From Francisella sp. SYW-9 (GTDB lineage: Bacteria > Pseudomonadota > Gammaproteobacteria > Francisellales > Francisellaceae): a stretch of 64,000 nucleotides of DNA. Position numbers and translations under genes: made by a program. Positions 15,462-23,477 of the stretch are shown here, in pieces. Location: assembly GCF_008711465.1 (NCBI RefSeq), contig NZ_VXKQ01000010.1, positions 56,589-120,588 of the forward strand, given 5' to 3'. The notes beneath the pieces were generated by a model, which ran no database searches, was not told the DNA's origin, and worked only from the letters and a program-made list of their open reading frames with translations. The stretch's first letter is position 1. The number at the start of each line of letters is the position of its first letter.

Positions 15462-15511
15462 AAAACTCACCACACATCAAACAAATTTAATATTTATCAT
15501 TATATCAAATT
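15462..15511 (+). promoter_or_regulatory. putative late promoter 3 (late box plus weak -10-like hexamer)
   Basis: The 26-bp box at 15462-15487 is identical to the box at 8555-8580. At the same distance (18 bp) lies CAAATT (15506-15511), a poorer -10 than in the other two. TAATAAT a little further right is an alternative. The element stands upstream of the sheath/tube/tape-measure block and restarts transcription after the antisense cargo genes. Confidence 0.55.
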
Positions 15512-15528
15512 AATAATTTTTTAAAAAA

Positions 15529-15798
15529 ATGAATGTTGACAAAATAGAGATTGAATTAGACAAAATTCAAAATGCATTGCAAAACCAAAATGATGATATT
15601 GTCAAAATCAAGACTGGGATATCAGTATCCCTAAGGTGGCTAATAGTCTTAAATATCATAATTGGCTTAATATTAACTGGTTCAGGAATCCTCATATCAT
15701 ATGAGTCAAACCGACCATCATTAAGAGTCCTAAAGAATCAAGTCAATGAAAATACAACTGAGTTGCATTCATTTAGAAATACTGGAGATAGAATATGA
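15529..15798 (+). CDS. small membrane protein, possibly XhlA/holin-like
   Basis: An 89-residue protein: an N-terminal amphipathic helix with coiled-coil heptads (residues 1-32), one strong membrane helix (about 36-57), and a soluble helical tail of 30 residues. The coiled-coil-plus-one-helix layout resembles XhlA-type phage membrane proteins that assist holins. It is the first gene after late promoter 3 and overlaps the sheath gene by four bases. The function is not proven. A tail-assembly or membrane-anchoring role is possible. Confidence 0.45.
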   Translation: MNVDKIEIELDKIQNALQNQNDDIVKIKTGISVSLRWLIVLNIIIGLILTGSGILISYESNRPSLRVLKNQVNENTTELHSFRNTGDRI

Positions 15799-16973
15799 GT
15801 GATAATTTTTTTCATGGTGTAGATTTAGTTGAAAGTGATAGTGGAGTTAGAAACTTCTCAACTGTTAATTCAAGTGTTATAGGTTTAGTTGGTATTTCAG
15901 ACGATGCTGATGCTACAGAGTTTCCTTTAAATACTCCTACTTTGATAGAGGGTAACGATCAAACTAAAATCTCAAAGATAGGTACAGGGGAGTTAGCAGA
16001 CTCAATTACAGGGATATTTGCAAGTGGAGTTGGTGCATTAGTCGTAGTAGTAAGAGTTGCCTCAGATAATGATCAAGCTACACAAATTGCAAATATAATA
16101 GGTACACAAGATGCTGTGAAAAAAGCTAAACAAGCAACACCAACAGGTAGAACCGGTATATATGCTTTATTAGATTCTCAATCAGTAGTTGGTTTCAAAC
16201 CTAAACTTTTGATTGTTCCTAACTATAGCTCAAATATTCAAGTTATCCCAGCATTACAGACTGTAGCAGAGAATCTTAAAGCAATAGCTATTATCGATGG
16301 CACAAATACTAATGATGCAGATGTTATAGCTTTGGCAAAGACATTAGATTCACCACGATTATATATGGTTGACCCATATGTCAAAGTATCAAAAGATGGA
16401 AATATAGTAGATATGCCTAGCTCTTCATATATAGCAGGTCACATTGTCAAAATAGATACTACTTTGGGTTGGCATTATTCACCATCAAATCATGTTGTTA
16501 GTGGGGTGATTGGTACTTCAAGACCAATTAATTATGATGGTTCAACTAGTTGTCAAGCAAATGTACTTAACTTAAATAATATAACAACTATTATTCATCA
16601 AAACGGTTATAGGTTATGGGGTAATAATACACTTTCTAGTGACCCTAAATGGCAATTTCTATGTGTTAGAAGAACAGCAGATATGATTAATGAGTCAATT
16701 ATATTAGCTCAAGCATGGGCAGTAGATAGAGGTATCACAAAAACATTTGTTGATGATGTTTGTATGGCAGTTAATAACTATCTTAGAACATTAAAGCAAC
16801 AAGAAAGAATTATAGATGGTAATTGTTGGGCAGAAGAAAAAGACAATCAATCAAGTAATATTGCACAGGGTGATTTAACAATCCGCTTTGATTTCACGCC
16901 TATATATCCAGCTCAACATATAACAATGATATCTCAATTAACTAATGGATATCTAACAGAGATATTTGAATAG
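15795..16973 (+). CDS. contractile tail sheath protein (gpFI-like)
   Basis: A 392-residue sheath protein, nearly the length of P2 FI (396). It starts with the family motif F-F-H-G-V-D-L-V-E-S-D-S-G-V-R and contains V-x-V-I-G-L-V-G type strands (V-I-G-L-V-G-I-S). The C-terminal third holds W-G-N-N-T-L-S-S-D-P-x-W-Q-F-L-C-V-R-R-T-A-D and F-D-F-T-P-I-Y-P-A, both conserved in the family. The protein forms the contractile outer tube. The tube protein gene follows with a strong AGGAG site. Confidence 0.93.
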   Translation: MSDNFFHGVDLVESDSGVRNFSTVNSSVIGLVGISDDADATEFPLNTPTLIEGNDQTKISKIGTGELADSITGIFASGVGALVVVVRVASDNDQATQIANIIGTQDAVKKAKQATPTGRTGIYALLDSQSVVGFKPKLLIVPNYSSNIQVIPALQTVAENLKAIAIIDGTNTNDADVIALAKTLDSPRLYMVDPYVKVSKDGNIVDMPSSSYIAGHIVKIDTTLGWHYSPSNHVVSGVIGTSRPINYDGSTSCQANVLNLNNITTIIHQNGYRLWGNNTLSSDPKWQFLCVRRTADMINESIILAQAWAVDRGITKTFVDDVCMAVNNYLRTLKQQERIIDGNCWAEEKDNQSSNIAQGDLTIRFDFTPIYPAQHITMISQLTNGYLTEIFE

Positions 16974-16982
16974 GAGTAAAAG

Positions 16983-17459
16983 ATGGAACAGTTTAACGGA
17001 CAATTATTAAATTCAAATTGTTATATCAATGGAGCTAACTATTTAGGTATAGCTACAAAGGTTACTTTACCTAAACTAACACCTAAGTATCAAGAACAGA
17101 ACGGAATAGGTCTATCAACCCCTATTGACTATGATACAGGTAAACTTGAAAAAATGTCTGCTGTTATGGTATTTGATGGTATCCAACAAGATATCTATTC
17201 ATCAATAGGAACAGATATACCAATGATATTAAGAGGAGTTATTAGAACTAAAAATAAACCAATCAAAGTAATAGCTGAAATGAGAGGTAGTATATCCATA
17301 GATAATGGCGATATTGACAATGACTCTGTGGGACAAACTACAGTTACTATGACACTCAAATACTATAGGTTAAACTTTGATGGTAAAGATGTTGTAGAGA
17401 TAGATTCTGTTAATGGTATTAGAAAAATTAACGGTAAAAATCAATTACCAAAAATTTAA
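16983..17459 (+). CDS. tail tube protein (gpFII-like)
   Basis: A 158-residue protein that resembles P2 FII (172), the hexameric inner tube of the tail. Features include L-P-K-L-T-P-K-Y-Q-E-Q near residue 30, the run R-G-V-I-R-T-K-N-K-P in the middle, and the final strand pattern V-T-M-T-L-K-Y-Y-R-L-N-F-D-G-K-D-V-V-E-I-D, which is characteristic of the family C-terminus. It directly follows the sheath, as in P2. Confidence 0.9.
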   Translation: MEQFNGQLLNSNCYINGANYLGIATKVTLPKLTPKYQEQNGIGLSTPIDYDTGKLEKMSAVMVFDGIQQDIYSSIGTDIPMILRGVIRTKNKPIKVIAEMRGSISIDNGDIDNDSVGQTTVTMTLKYYRLNFDGKDVVEIDSVNGIRKINGKNQLPKI

Positions 17460-17465
17460 GGATAG

Positions 17466-17735
17466 ATGATGAAAGAAGAAATTGTATTAAGAGATGAAGT
17501 TGAGTTAATAGATGGTACAAAGACTCGAGAAATAACAATGCGTGAACCTACACGTAAAGATATGAAAGTTATTGAGTCTATGAATCTATCAGATGTAGAC
17601 AAGTCAGATGCTATGTTAAGTACATTAACAGGTATATCTTTGGAAAGCTTAGAAGATATGCCAATGTGTGATAGTAATAAATTAATATCTATTCTTGATA
17701 AAATGGGAGAGTTTGACTATAACCCAAAGAAATAG
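17466..17735 (+). CDS. tail assembly chaperone gpE-like
   Basis: An 89-residue protein corresponding to P2 gpE (91) in position (between tube and tape measure) and size. It contains M-R-E-P-T-R-K-D-M-K, which is common in gpE-type chaperones, and a helical C-terminus. The last codons contain the slippery sequence CCCAAAG at 17723-17729, just before the stop, which allows a -1 shift into the overlapping frame. The chaperone coats the tape-measure protein during tail building. Confidence 0.82.
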   Translation: MMKEEIVLRDEVELIDGTKTREITMREPTRKDMKVIESMNLSDVDKSDAMLSTLTGISLESLEDMPMCDSNKLISILDKMGEFDYNPKK

Positions 17736-17875
17736 ATGAGATATTTTTCTATATTGCCTCTCAAACAGGTTGGAGCTATGAGTTTTTGGAGAATATAGAA
17801 TTAAGTAGGATTAATCATTGGTTTAAATTAGCAATCAAAATGTTAGGTAGAGAAAATGGAACACAAGAAGATTAG
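17727..17875 (+). CDS. gpE' extension reached by -1 frameshift
   Basis: After the slippery heptamer C-CCA-AAG (17723-17729), the -1 frame stays open for 48 codons to a TAG at 17873-17875. It encodes E-I-D-E-I-F-F-Y-I-A-S-Q-T-G-W-S and then a helix ending M-L-G-R-E-N-G-T-Q-E-D. The fused product would have 136 residues, close to P2 E+E' (142). The frame has no start codon with a ribosome site of its own, and it overlaps the tape-measure start. Fusion of E and E' by programmed frameshifting is known in P2 and, as G-GT, in lambda. Confidence 0.8.
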
Positions 17876-19634
17876 TTTTGATATTGGTAGCAATATAACT
17901 AAAAGTTTCACTAATTCAATATCTAAAGTTGCTAGTAAATTTGATTATCTATCGATAAAGTCTCAAAAGTTAAATAATCAAAAATCTTTGATTAGTAAAT
18001 TCAATACCGAGTCTAATGCTTCAGCAAAGCTTCAAGCTAAACTAGATAGACAAAAAGCTATGATGAGTGATCTTATAGCTAAGGATAATCAAACAGGTAA
18101 TGCATCAGAGAGGTTAAAGCTTAGAATTTCAGAGCTTGGAAAACAAATAGATAGTACAAATACTAGTCTTAAAAAACAACAAGAAATAGTTGAAGAATCA
18201 TCAAGACATTTAAAAGATAATGGTATTGATGTATCAAATATAGCACAGGAAAATAAAAGGTTAAGTCAGGAAATAGAGAAAAATGAAAAAGGTTTTGCTA
18301 GAAGATCGAAATCAATACATAGAATAGGAACAAGTTATAGATTTCTTAGAAATTCAATATTAGGTGTAGCGGGTGCTAGTACATCAATGTTTCTTGTCTC
18401 ATCAGAGCTTGCAGGTAAGTTTGCAGAGTATGGTGATTCTATAGCTAAGACATCAAGAAACTTAGGTATTAATGCACAAAGTTATCAAAAGTTAAGTTAT
18501 GCTGCTGGGTTATCAGGAATACAAACACAAAACTTTGCTAATTCCATGATGTATATGGAGAAAAATACAGATCAAGCGACATTAGGTATTGGTGAAGCAA
18601 AGAAAGCTTTTGATAAGTTAGGGTTATCAGCTATAGAGTTAAAAAATCTTAAACCTGAACAGTCTCTAGGGTTAATTGCTGATAGATTATCAAAACTTAA
18701 AAATAAACAAGAAAGAGTAGACATGGCTACTTTAATATTTGGTCGTAGTGGTACTTCAATGATAGAGCTTTTAAAAAATGGTTCTAAAGGGATAGAAGAT
18801 CTAGGTGATAGAGCAGTCAAAACTGGGAATGTATTAACTGCGAAAGACCTCAAAAATTCAGAAGAAAATAGGGATGCATACCAAAGAATGATATGGAGTA
18901 TAAGTGGATTGAAAAATTCGTTGTATACTTCACTTTTACCTGCTGTTACAAATACATTTGATTCAATATCAGATTGGTTAGAAAAAAATAGAAAACATTT
19001 CAAATCATGGGGTAGGACTGCAACTAATATTTTCAACAAGTCTATTAGTGCCTTAAAAATGCTAGGCACAGCATTTCACGAAGCATATTCATTTGGACAT
19101 TGGCTGTTTGGTGGCTCTGCATCTGCAAAAGCTACACGTTGGGGGATAGGTATAGCTACATCTGTAGTTTTAGTATCTCGTACTCTTTTTAAGCTAACAG
19201 CTAGCTTAACAGCAGTTAAAGCATTAACTAAAAGTATAGGTTTGCTAAATCCATTTGGTTTAGCTGTAGCTGGAGGTACTGCGGTTGTTGGTACAATGTG
19301 GACATATAGAAAGCAATTAACACATATTTTCAATGAAACAACTGACTATTGGAGAAAAATATTAGGCTTACAACATAAAGTTACTAAGCCATATGACACT
19401 CAATATATCAAACACCTAAAAAATGGTAAGGATATGATATATGATGTCAAAGATGATACTTATACTATATTCACACCTAAGCACAAACCAAAACAAGTAT
19501 CTAATCACAATACTGTCAATTTACACCAAACCATACATATACACGGTAATGCTGACAAACATTCAATACAAAAAATGATGGATGAAGCTTTGAAAAAATC
19601 CATACCAATGTATAAAACACATTTAGGGTGGTGA
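17856..19634 (+). CDS. tail tape-measure protein (gpT-like)
   Basis: A 592-residue protein, highly helical and basic, which sets tail length. The N-terminal 150 residues are coiled coil. The core holds A-K-T-S-R-N-L-G-I-N-A-Q-S-Y-Q-K-L-S-Y-A and the motif F-G-R-S-G-T-S-M (about 289-296), typical of P2-like tape measures. Hydrophobic segments lie near residues 170-190 and 430-490. It is shorter than P2 gpT (815), which predicts a shorter tail. It starts within the E' frame, so the three products are tightly linked. Confidence 0.9.
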   Translation: MEHKKISFDIGSNITKSFTNSISKVASKFDYLSIKSQKLNNQKSLISKFNTESNASAKLQAKLDRQKAMMSDLIAKDNQTGNASERLKLRISELGKQIDSTNTSLKKQQEIVEESSRHLKDNGIDVSNIAQENKRLSQEIEKNEKGFARRSKSIHRIGTSYRFLRNSILGVAGASTSMFLVSSELAGKFAEYGDSIAKTSRNLGINAQSYQKLSYAAGLSGIQTQNFANSMMYMEKNTDQATLGIGEAKKAFDKLGLSAIELKNLKPEQSLGLIADRLSKLKNKQERVDMATLIFGRSGTSMIELLKNGSKGIEDLGDRAVKTGNVLTAKDLKNSEENRDAYQRMIWSISGLKNSLYTSLLPAVTNTFDSISDWLEKNRKHFKSWGRTATNIFNKSISALKMLGTAFHEAYSFGHWLFGGSASAKATRWGIGIATSVVLVSRTLFKLTASLTAVKALTKSIGLLNPFGLAVAGGTAVVGTMWTYRKQLTHIFNETTDYWRKILGLQHKVTKPYDTQYIKHLKNGKDMIYDVKDDTYTIFTPKHKPKQVSNHNTVNLHQTIHIHGNADKHSIQKMMDEALKKSIPMYKTHLGW

Positions 19635-19635
19635 T

Positions 19636-20040
19636 ATGGGTATTTTGATTATAGATGGTATGCCATTGACCGTTAATACAACAACATATAACAGCTATCT
19701 ATTTGATATTGAGAATACTTGGGCTACACAAGATCGTATTAATAATGAGCCTGTATTACAAAATACAGGTATGAAAGGTAAAACAATAACTATTTCAGGG
19801 ATATCATTACCAAGTGTTAATCCTGTTAATTTGGCAACCCTACTAGCATTAGAGGTTTTAGTGGAAACTGCAAAGCCTGTATTTTTAATTGACTCAACAG
19901 GATATAACTTTGGTAAATGGGTATTAGAAAAAATATCACAACATAATCAAGATAGTACTAATTACTCAATTAACCTTAGACATTATCCTCAAGATTCATT
20001 ATATGAAAAATCAAAAGCATATGTTGGACATTTGATATGA
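19636..20040 (+). CDS. tail protein U
   Basis: A 134-residue gpU-like protein (P2: 159). The features T-T-Y-N-S-Y-L-F-D-I-E-N-T-W-A near the N-terminus, then the strand pattern G-K-T-I-T-I-S-G-I and F-G-K-W-V-L-E-K-I fit the family, which includes W-x-x and a final region of N-x-x-L-x-x-Y. It sits between T and X, as in P2, and overlaps the X gene by 4 bp. Confidence 0.85.
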   Translation: MGILIIDGMPLTVNTTTYNSYLFDIENTWATQDRINNEPVLQNTGMKGKTITISGISLPSVNPVNLATLLALEVLVETAKPVFLIDSTGYNFGKWVLEKISQHNQDSTNYSINLRHYPQDSLYEKSKAYVGHLI

Positions 20041-20234
20041 TTATATATAAAACAAAAGATGGTGAGATGTTAGATAATATTTGTTTCAAATACTATGGAA
20101 CATCAGAAGCTATAATACAGGTCTTAGCTGCTAATAGACATTTGGCTCAATATACAATACTACCAATCAATATAGATATAGTTTTACCAGAAATAGAAGA
20201 GCCATCACCACAAAGGAAAATAACTTTATGGTAG
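20037..20234 (+). CDS. tail protein X (LysM-like)
   Basis: A 65-residue protein like P2 gpX (67). It has the short LysM-type pattern Y-K-T-K-D-G-E-M-L-D-N-I-C-F-K-Y-Y-G then V-L-A-A-N-R-H-L-A and a hydrophobic close (I-N-I-D-I-V-L-P). The protein is thought to join baseplate and tube. It overlaps both U and D genes by a few bases, part of the U-X-D cluster. Confidence 0.88.
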   Translation: MIIYKTKDGEMLDNICFKYYGTSEAIIQVLAANRHLAQYTILPINIDIVLPEIEEPSPQRKITLW

Positions 20235-21223
20235 TTGACTTTCAATTAACAGCAGATGGTAAAGATATAACGAATGCTTTAAAAGAACTTGGCAGCTACA
20301 GCATAACCATTACAGATAATATAGGTCAAGCAACAGATACTTTATCTATAGATATATGTGATAATAATACCAACTTGAAAATGCCTGCTACATCATCAAA
20401 ATTAGATATCAAACTAGGATATAAAAATAACTTATTAGACTTTGGAATATTCTTTGTGAATGATATTAGATATTCATATACAAAAAATACAGGTCAGACA
20501 ATAGGTATTAATGCAAGCTCAATTCCTTTCACATCATCAGATCAGTATAAATCAATGCTTAACTATCATGATAGATCATATTCAAACACAACTCTAGGTA
20601 ATATAGTCACCAGTATCGCTGATACATATAACCTAGAGCCAGTTATAGACAAAGATATAGCTAACATACAAATCAAACATATAGCTCAACATAGTGAAAG
20701 TGATATAGCATTTTTGTATTTACTGGCAAATAAAGTTAATGCTATATTCAAGCCGACATTTGGTAAGCTGATATTCCTTAAAAACAAAAAAGGAGTCAAT
20801 AGTAAATCACAGCCAATTAAACCAATAACTTTAGATATAAGTGATATTGCAAGTATTGATTATGTCAGCTCAAATTCAGCTAAGTATAAATCAGTTAAAG
20901 CAAAGTATCATGATACAGATACAGGCAAGACAAGTTTCGTAGCAATAGGTAAGGGTGATCCTGTGTTTGTATTGTCATATACATACCCAAATGAAGAACA
21001 AGCAGAATCATTAGCACAAAAACAATATGATAGTTTCACATTAGACAGTGATACTATACATTTGACTACAACAGGCAATATTCATATGTTGTCAGGTCTT
21101 CCAATTAAAATAACTAACTTAAGAGATGATATACCCCAAGATTGGTACATAAAAACAGCTAATCATTCAATATCAAAAGATGGTTACGTTACTACGCTTG
21201 AGTTGACTTTGAAAGAGAGTTGA
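20228..21223 (+). CDS. late control / baseplate hub protein D
   Basis: A 331-residue protein like P2 gpD (387), the baseplate hub that carries the spike. It begins F-x-L-T-A-D-G-K-D-I-T and has the beta-rich first domain with G-Y-K-N-N-L-L-D-F-G-I-F-F-V-N-D (about 70-86). The middle has H-S-E-S-D-I-A-F-L-Y-L-L-A-N-K, and a C-terminal L-K-E-S ends it. It is the last recognisable prophage gene, about 220 bp left of the tRNA-Ser gene. Placement at the attachment-site end matches P2, where D lies next to attP. Confidence 0.9.
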   Translation: MVVDFQLTADGKDITNALKELGSYSITITDNIGQATDTLSIDICDNNTNLKMPATSSKLDIKLGYKNNLLDFGIFFVNDIRYSYTKNTGQTIGINASSIPFTSSDQYKSMLNYHDRSYSNTTLGNIVTSIADTYNLEPVIDKDIANIQIKHIAQHSESDIAFLYLLANKVNAIFKPTFGKLIFLKNKKGVNSKSQPIKPITLDISDIASIDYVSSNSAKYKSVKAKYHDTDTGKTSFVAIGKGDPVFVLSYTYPNEEQAESLAQKQYDSFTLDSDTIHLTTTGNIHMLSGLPIKITNLRDDIPQDWYIKTANHSISKDGYVTTLELTLKES

Positions 21224-21344
21224 TTTGTATAGCTTCCTCTTTTTTTACCACAAATGAGGTAAGAAAATAGGAAATTATATTAGAGAACTAATAATTTTTA
21301 TTTAGAAATTAAATATTTATTCTCTAATGTTCTAAATTATTTGT

Positions 21345-21363
21345 AGCACCCCCACAGCACCCC
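21345..21363. repeat. short GC-rich tandem repeat near prophage end
   Basis: Two near-perfect copies of AGCACCCC(C) lie in tandem (21345-21353 and 21356-21363), a GC-rich patch in otherwise very AT-rich sequence, about 85 bp from the tRNA-Ser 3' end. It could mark an integrase arm site or the junction region. No second att copy is available inside the window to compare. Confidence 0.35.
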
Positions 21364-21416
21364 AAGAAAAAATGGAGGTGATTTGTTAGAGGTTTTGTAA
21401 ACCATTCAGACATAAA

Positions 21417-21442
21417 AAAAGCCTTTATTTCTAAAGGCTTTT
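21417..21442 (-). terminator. rho-independent terminator of tRNA-Ser
   Basis: An 11-bp perfect stem (21417-21427 with 21432-21442) around a 4-nt loop is followed on the minus strand by a run of U residues (A run 21414-21420 on the + strand). It stands a few bases after the tRNA 3' end, in the right orientation. It may also stop transcripts coming from the late phage operon. Confidence 0.8.
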
Positions 21443-21446
21443 AAGA

Positions 21447-21534
21447 TGGCGGAGAAAGAGGGATTCGAACCCCCGGACCTGTTACAGTCAACGGTTTTCA
21501 AGACCGCCGCTTTCGACCACTCAGCCATTTCTCC
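21447..21534 (-). tRNA. tRNA-Ser (anticodon TGA)
   Basis: On the minus strand an 88-nt gene including CCA has acceptor arms GGAGAAA and TTTCTCC with G discriminator, the D-loop region T-G-G-C-T-G-A-G-T-G-G, anticodon stem-loop CGGTCTTGAAAACCG (anticodon TGA), a long variable arm (class II tRNA) and the T-arm GGTTCGAATCC. The serine identity follows from anticodon and long variable arm. Its 3' end faces the prophage, which suits tyrosine-integrase attachment in a tRNA 3' end. Confidence 0.93.
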
Positions 21535-21679
21535 GAGCTGATGGAGTATATTATACAATTATTTATTTGCTTTGCAAGGCTATTTGTACTAAAAAAATCA
21601 ATATATTTAAAAAAATGTGCTACTTAACAAAAGATGATATATCATCAATATAATTAATGGGTTTTATTGAGGTTTCATT

Positions 21680-22273
21680 ATGATAAGTTTTTTAGCAAAA
21701 GATCAAAATTGGGCGAAAATAACTCCATGGGCAGGAATAATTCTTTTAATTTTATTATTTAAGTATTTTTCAATTTATGATCCTCATTTTTGGGGATTAA
21801 TAAATATTCCTTTATATTTATTTCATCAGACAGAAGAGCATTATATTCCAGGCGGTTTTAAAAAATTTATGAATCATATAGTTATGAACTTACCTGAAGG
21901 CCAAGAAAAACTTACGGATATTAAAATATTTTGGATAAATATTCTAATGGTTTGGTTTGCTTTTGCTATATTTGGTCTGCTGAGTTTTATAAATTTAGGT
22001 TTTGGATTATTAATTATTATCTTTAGTATTATGAATTGTCTAACACATATTATAGAAGGTGTTAAGCGTAAGGCTTGGAATCCTGGATTAATAATGGCAA
22101 GTATCCAATTTATTATCTCTATTTTTGCAGCTTATTATATTACAGCTTATGGTTTGGAAAATCCTATAGTATGGTGGCTATCAACTATAGTATTTTCAAT
22201 TATAGCTCATGTTCTACTATTTAAATTAGTTATGACTAAAGATTTTAATAAATCTAGACTTTGTGATTACTAA
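21680..22273 (+). CDS. HXXEE domain membrane protein
   Basis: A 197-residue integral membrane protein with about five helices. The signature H-Q-T-E-E (His49 to Glu53) matches the HXXEE motif that gives the family its name, and an additional H-I-I-E-G near residue 126 and H at 175 may complete a metal-like site. The family has no proven function. It is the first host gene after the tRNA, with a GAGG site upstream, and lies 50 bp before a cation efflux gene on the same strand. Confidence 0.75.
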   Translation: MISFLAKDQNWAKITPWAGIILLILLFKYFSIYDPHFWGLINIPLYLFHQTEEHYIPGGFKKFMNHIVMNLPEGQEKLTDIKIFWINILMVWFAFAIFGLLSFINLGFGLLIIIFSIMNCLTHIIEGVKRKAWNPGLIMASIQFIISIFAAYYITAYGLENPIVWWLSTIVFSIIAHVLLFKLVMTKDFNKSRLCDY

Positions 22274-22322
22274 CTATTATTATCTTTAAAAATATTCTTA
22301 TAAGTATAAGAAGAGGATTAAT

Positions 22323-23456
22323 ATGTCTGATAATAGGTATCAAATTACAAGAAAAGTAACGATTGTAGGTATGTTTATAAATGCATTACTTGCAGTGTCT
22401 AAGACAATAGTTGGGATAGTTGGTCGTTCACCTGCTTTATTTGCAGATGGTATTCACTCATTTTCAGATTTATTGAGTGATTTTATGGTTTTATTTGCAG
22501 CTAAATACGCAAGTAAAGAAGAGGATAATAATCATCCTTATGGTCATGAAAGACTTGAAACATTAGCAACACTTATACTTTCATGTTTACTTATAGTAGT
22601 AGGTTTTATGATTGTTTACCATTCATTAAGTGATTTAATCAGTGGTAATTATGTAACACCTGATAAGTTTACGGTTTTTGCAGCTATTTTTTCAATAATA
22701 GGTAATGAATTTATTTACCAATATACTATGAGAGCTGCTAATAAGATTGATTCAGACATGCTAAGAGCAAATGCATGGCATAGTCGTTCAGATATGTGGT
22801 CTTCAGTAGTCGTGCTAATCGGTTTAGCAGGAGCATTTTTAGGATTCACATGGATGGATGCTCTTGCTGCTTTTGTTGTTTGTTTTATGATTGTGAAAAT
22901 GGGAGTTAAGTGGGGTTACTCTGCTGTTGCTGAGCTTATTGATGAAGGAGTTGATGACGATACTCGTAAAACTATCAAAACAATAATTTCAAATACCGAA
23001 GGAGTTGAAGATTTTCATTACTTAAGAACAAGAAAGATGGCTGGAAAAATTGTTTTAGATGTTCATGTCTTAGTTAATAAATTTAGTACAGCCTCTGAAG
23101 GTCATTATGTAGCAGAAATTGTTAAAAGTAACATTTATCATAATGTTGATAATATTAAAGATATAACTGTGCATGTAGATGTTACAAATCATGAAGATAG
23201 GGTGGTAAAATTAGAAAATTTTGAGCCATCAAGGCAGGATATTTTAAATACTATATCTGATTTTTTCACTAAAAATAATTTAGATACAAATCTTATACTG
23301 GAAAAAAGAAGCTCTATATATTATTTTGATGGTGAAATAGTTGTTGATCTTTATGTTAAAAGATCAAATGATTTAAAAAGACATGCAAATGAATTGAACA
23401 ATATAGTATATAAAGACTATAATATAAACATTAATTTGTTTTGTAAGCTTATTTAA
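22323..23456 (+). CDS. cation diffusion facilitator family transporter
   Basis: A 377-residue inner-membrane antiporter that exports divalent metal ions (Zn, Fe, Mn or Co class). Six membrane helices occupy about residues 10-210. Metal-site residues are visible in A-D-G-I-H-S-F-S-D-L-L-S-D (D42, H45, D49) and W-H-S-R-S-D-M-W-S (about 156-164). A cytoplasmic C-terminal domain follows, longer than in FieF (300), with a second ferredoxin-like repeat at about 300-377. Which metal is carried cannot be decided from sequence. GAGG precedes the ATG. Confidence 0.9.
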   Translation: MSDNRYQITRKVTIVGMFINALLAVSKTIVGIVGRSPALFADGIHSFSDLLSDFMVLFAAKYASKEEDNNHPYGHERLETLATLILSCLLIVVGFMIVYHSLSDLISGNYVTPDKFTVFAAIFSIIGNEFIYQYTMRAANKIDSDMLRANAWHSRSDMWSSVVVLIGLAGAFLGFTWMDALAAFVVCFMIVKMGVKWGYSAVAELIDEGVDDDTRKTIKTIISNTEGVEDFHYLRTRKMAGKIVLDVHVLVNKFSTASEGHYVAEIVKSNIYHNVDNIKDITVHVDVTNHEDRVVKLENFEPSRQDILNTISDFFTKNNLDTNLILEKRSSIYYFDGEIVVDLYVKRSNDLKRHANELNNIVYKDYNININLFCKLI

Positions 23457-23477
23457 AGTTAAAAGATAAGGTTTTTT

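Larger units (their letters stand above)
21224..21446. other. gene-free prophage/host junction region
   Basis: Between the D gene stop and the tRNA-Ser there is no convincing gene. It holds an inverted TAGAGAA/TTCTCTA pair (around 21274 and 21320), the GC-rich AGCACCCC repeat and the tRNA terminator. The prophage end must lie here or in the tRNA 3' end. Confidence 0.4.

Noticed and set aside
18572..19069. A 165-residue minus-strand frame within the tape-measure gene
   Set aside because: It is fully contained in a clear tape-measure gene, and its composition is what a reverse-complement shadow gives in AT-rich DNA.
3559..21223. Tailocin or type VI-like contractile injection cluster instead of a prophage
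   Set aside because: Terminase subunits, portal, protease and major capsid genes are all present and intact, so the cluster encodes a DNA-packaging phage particle.
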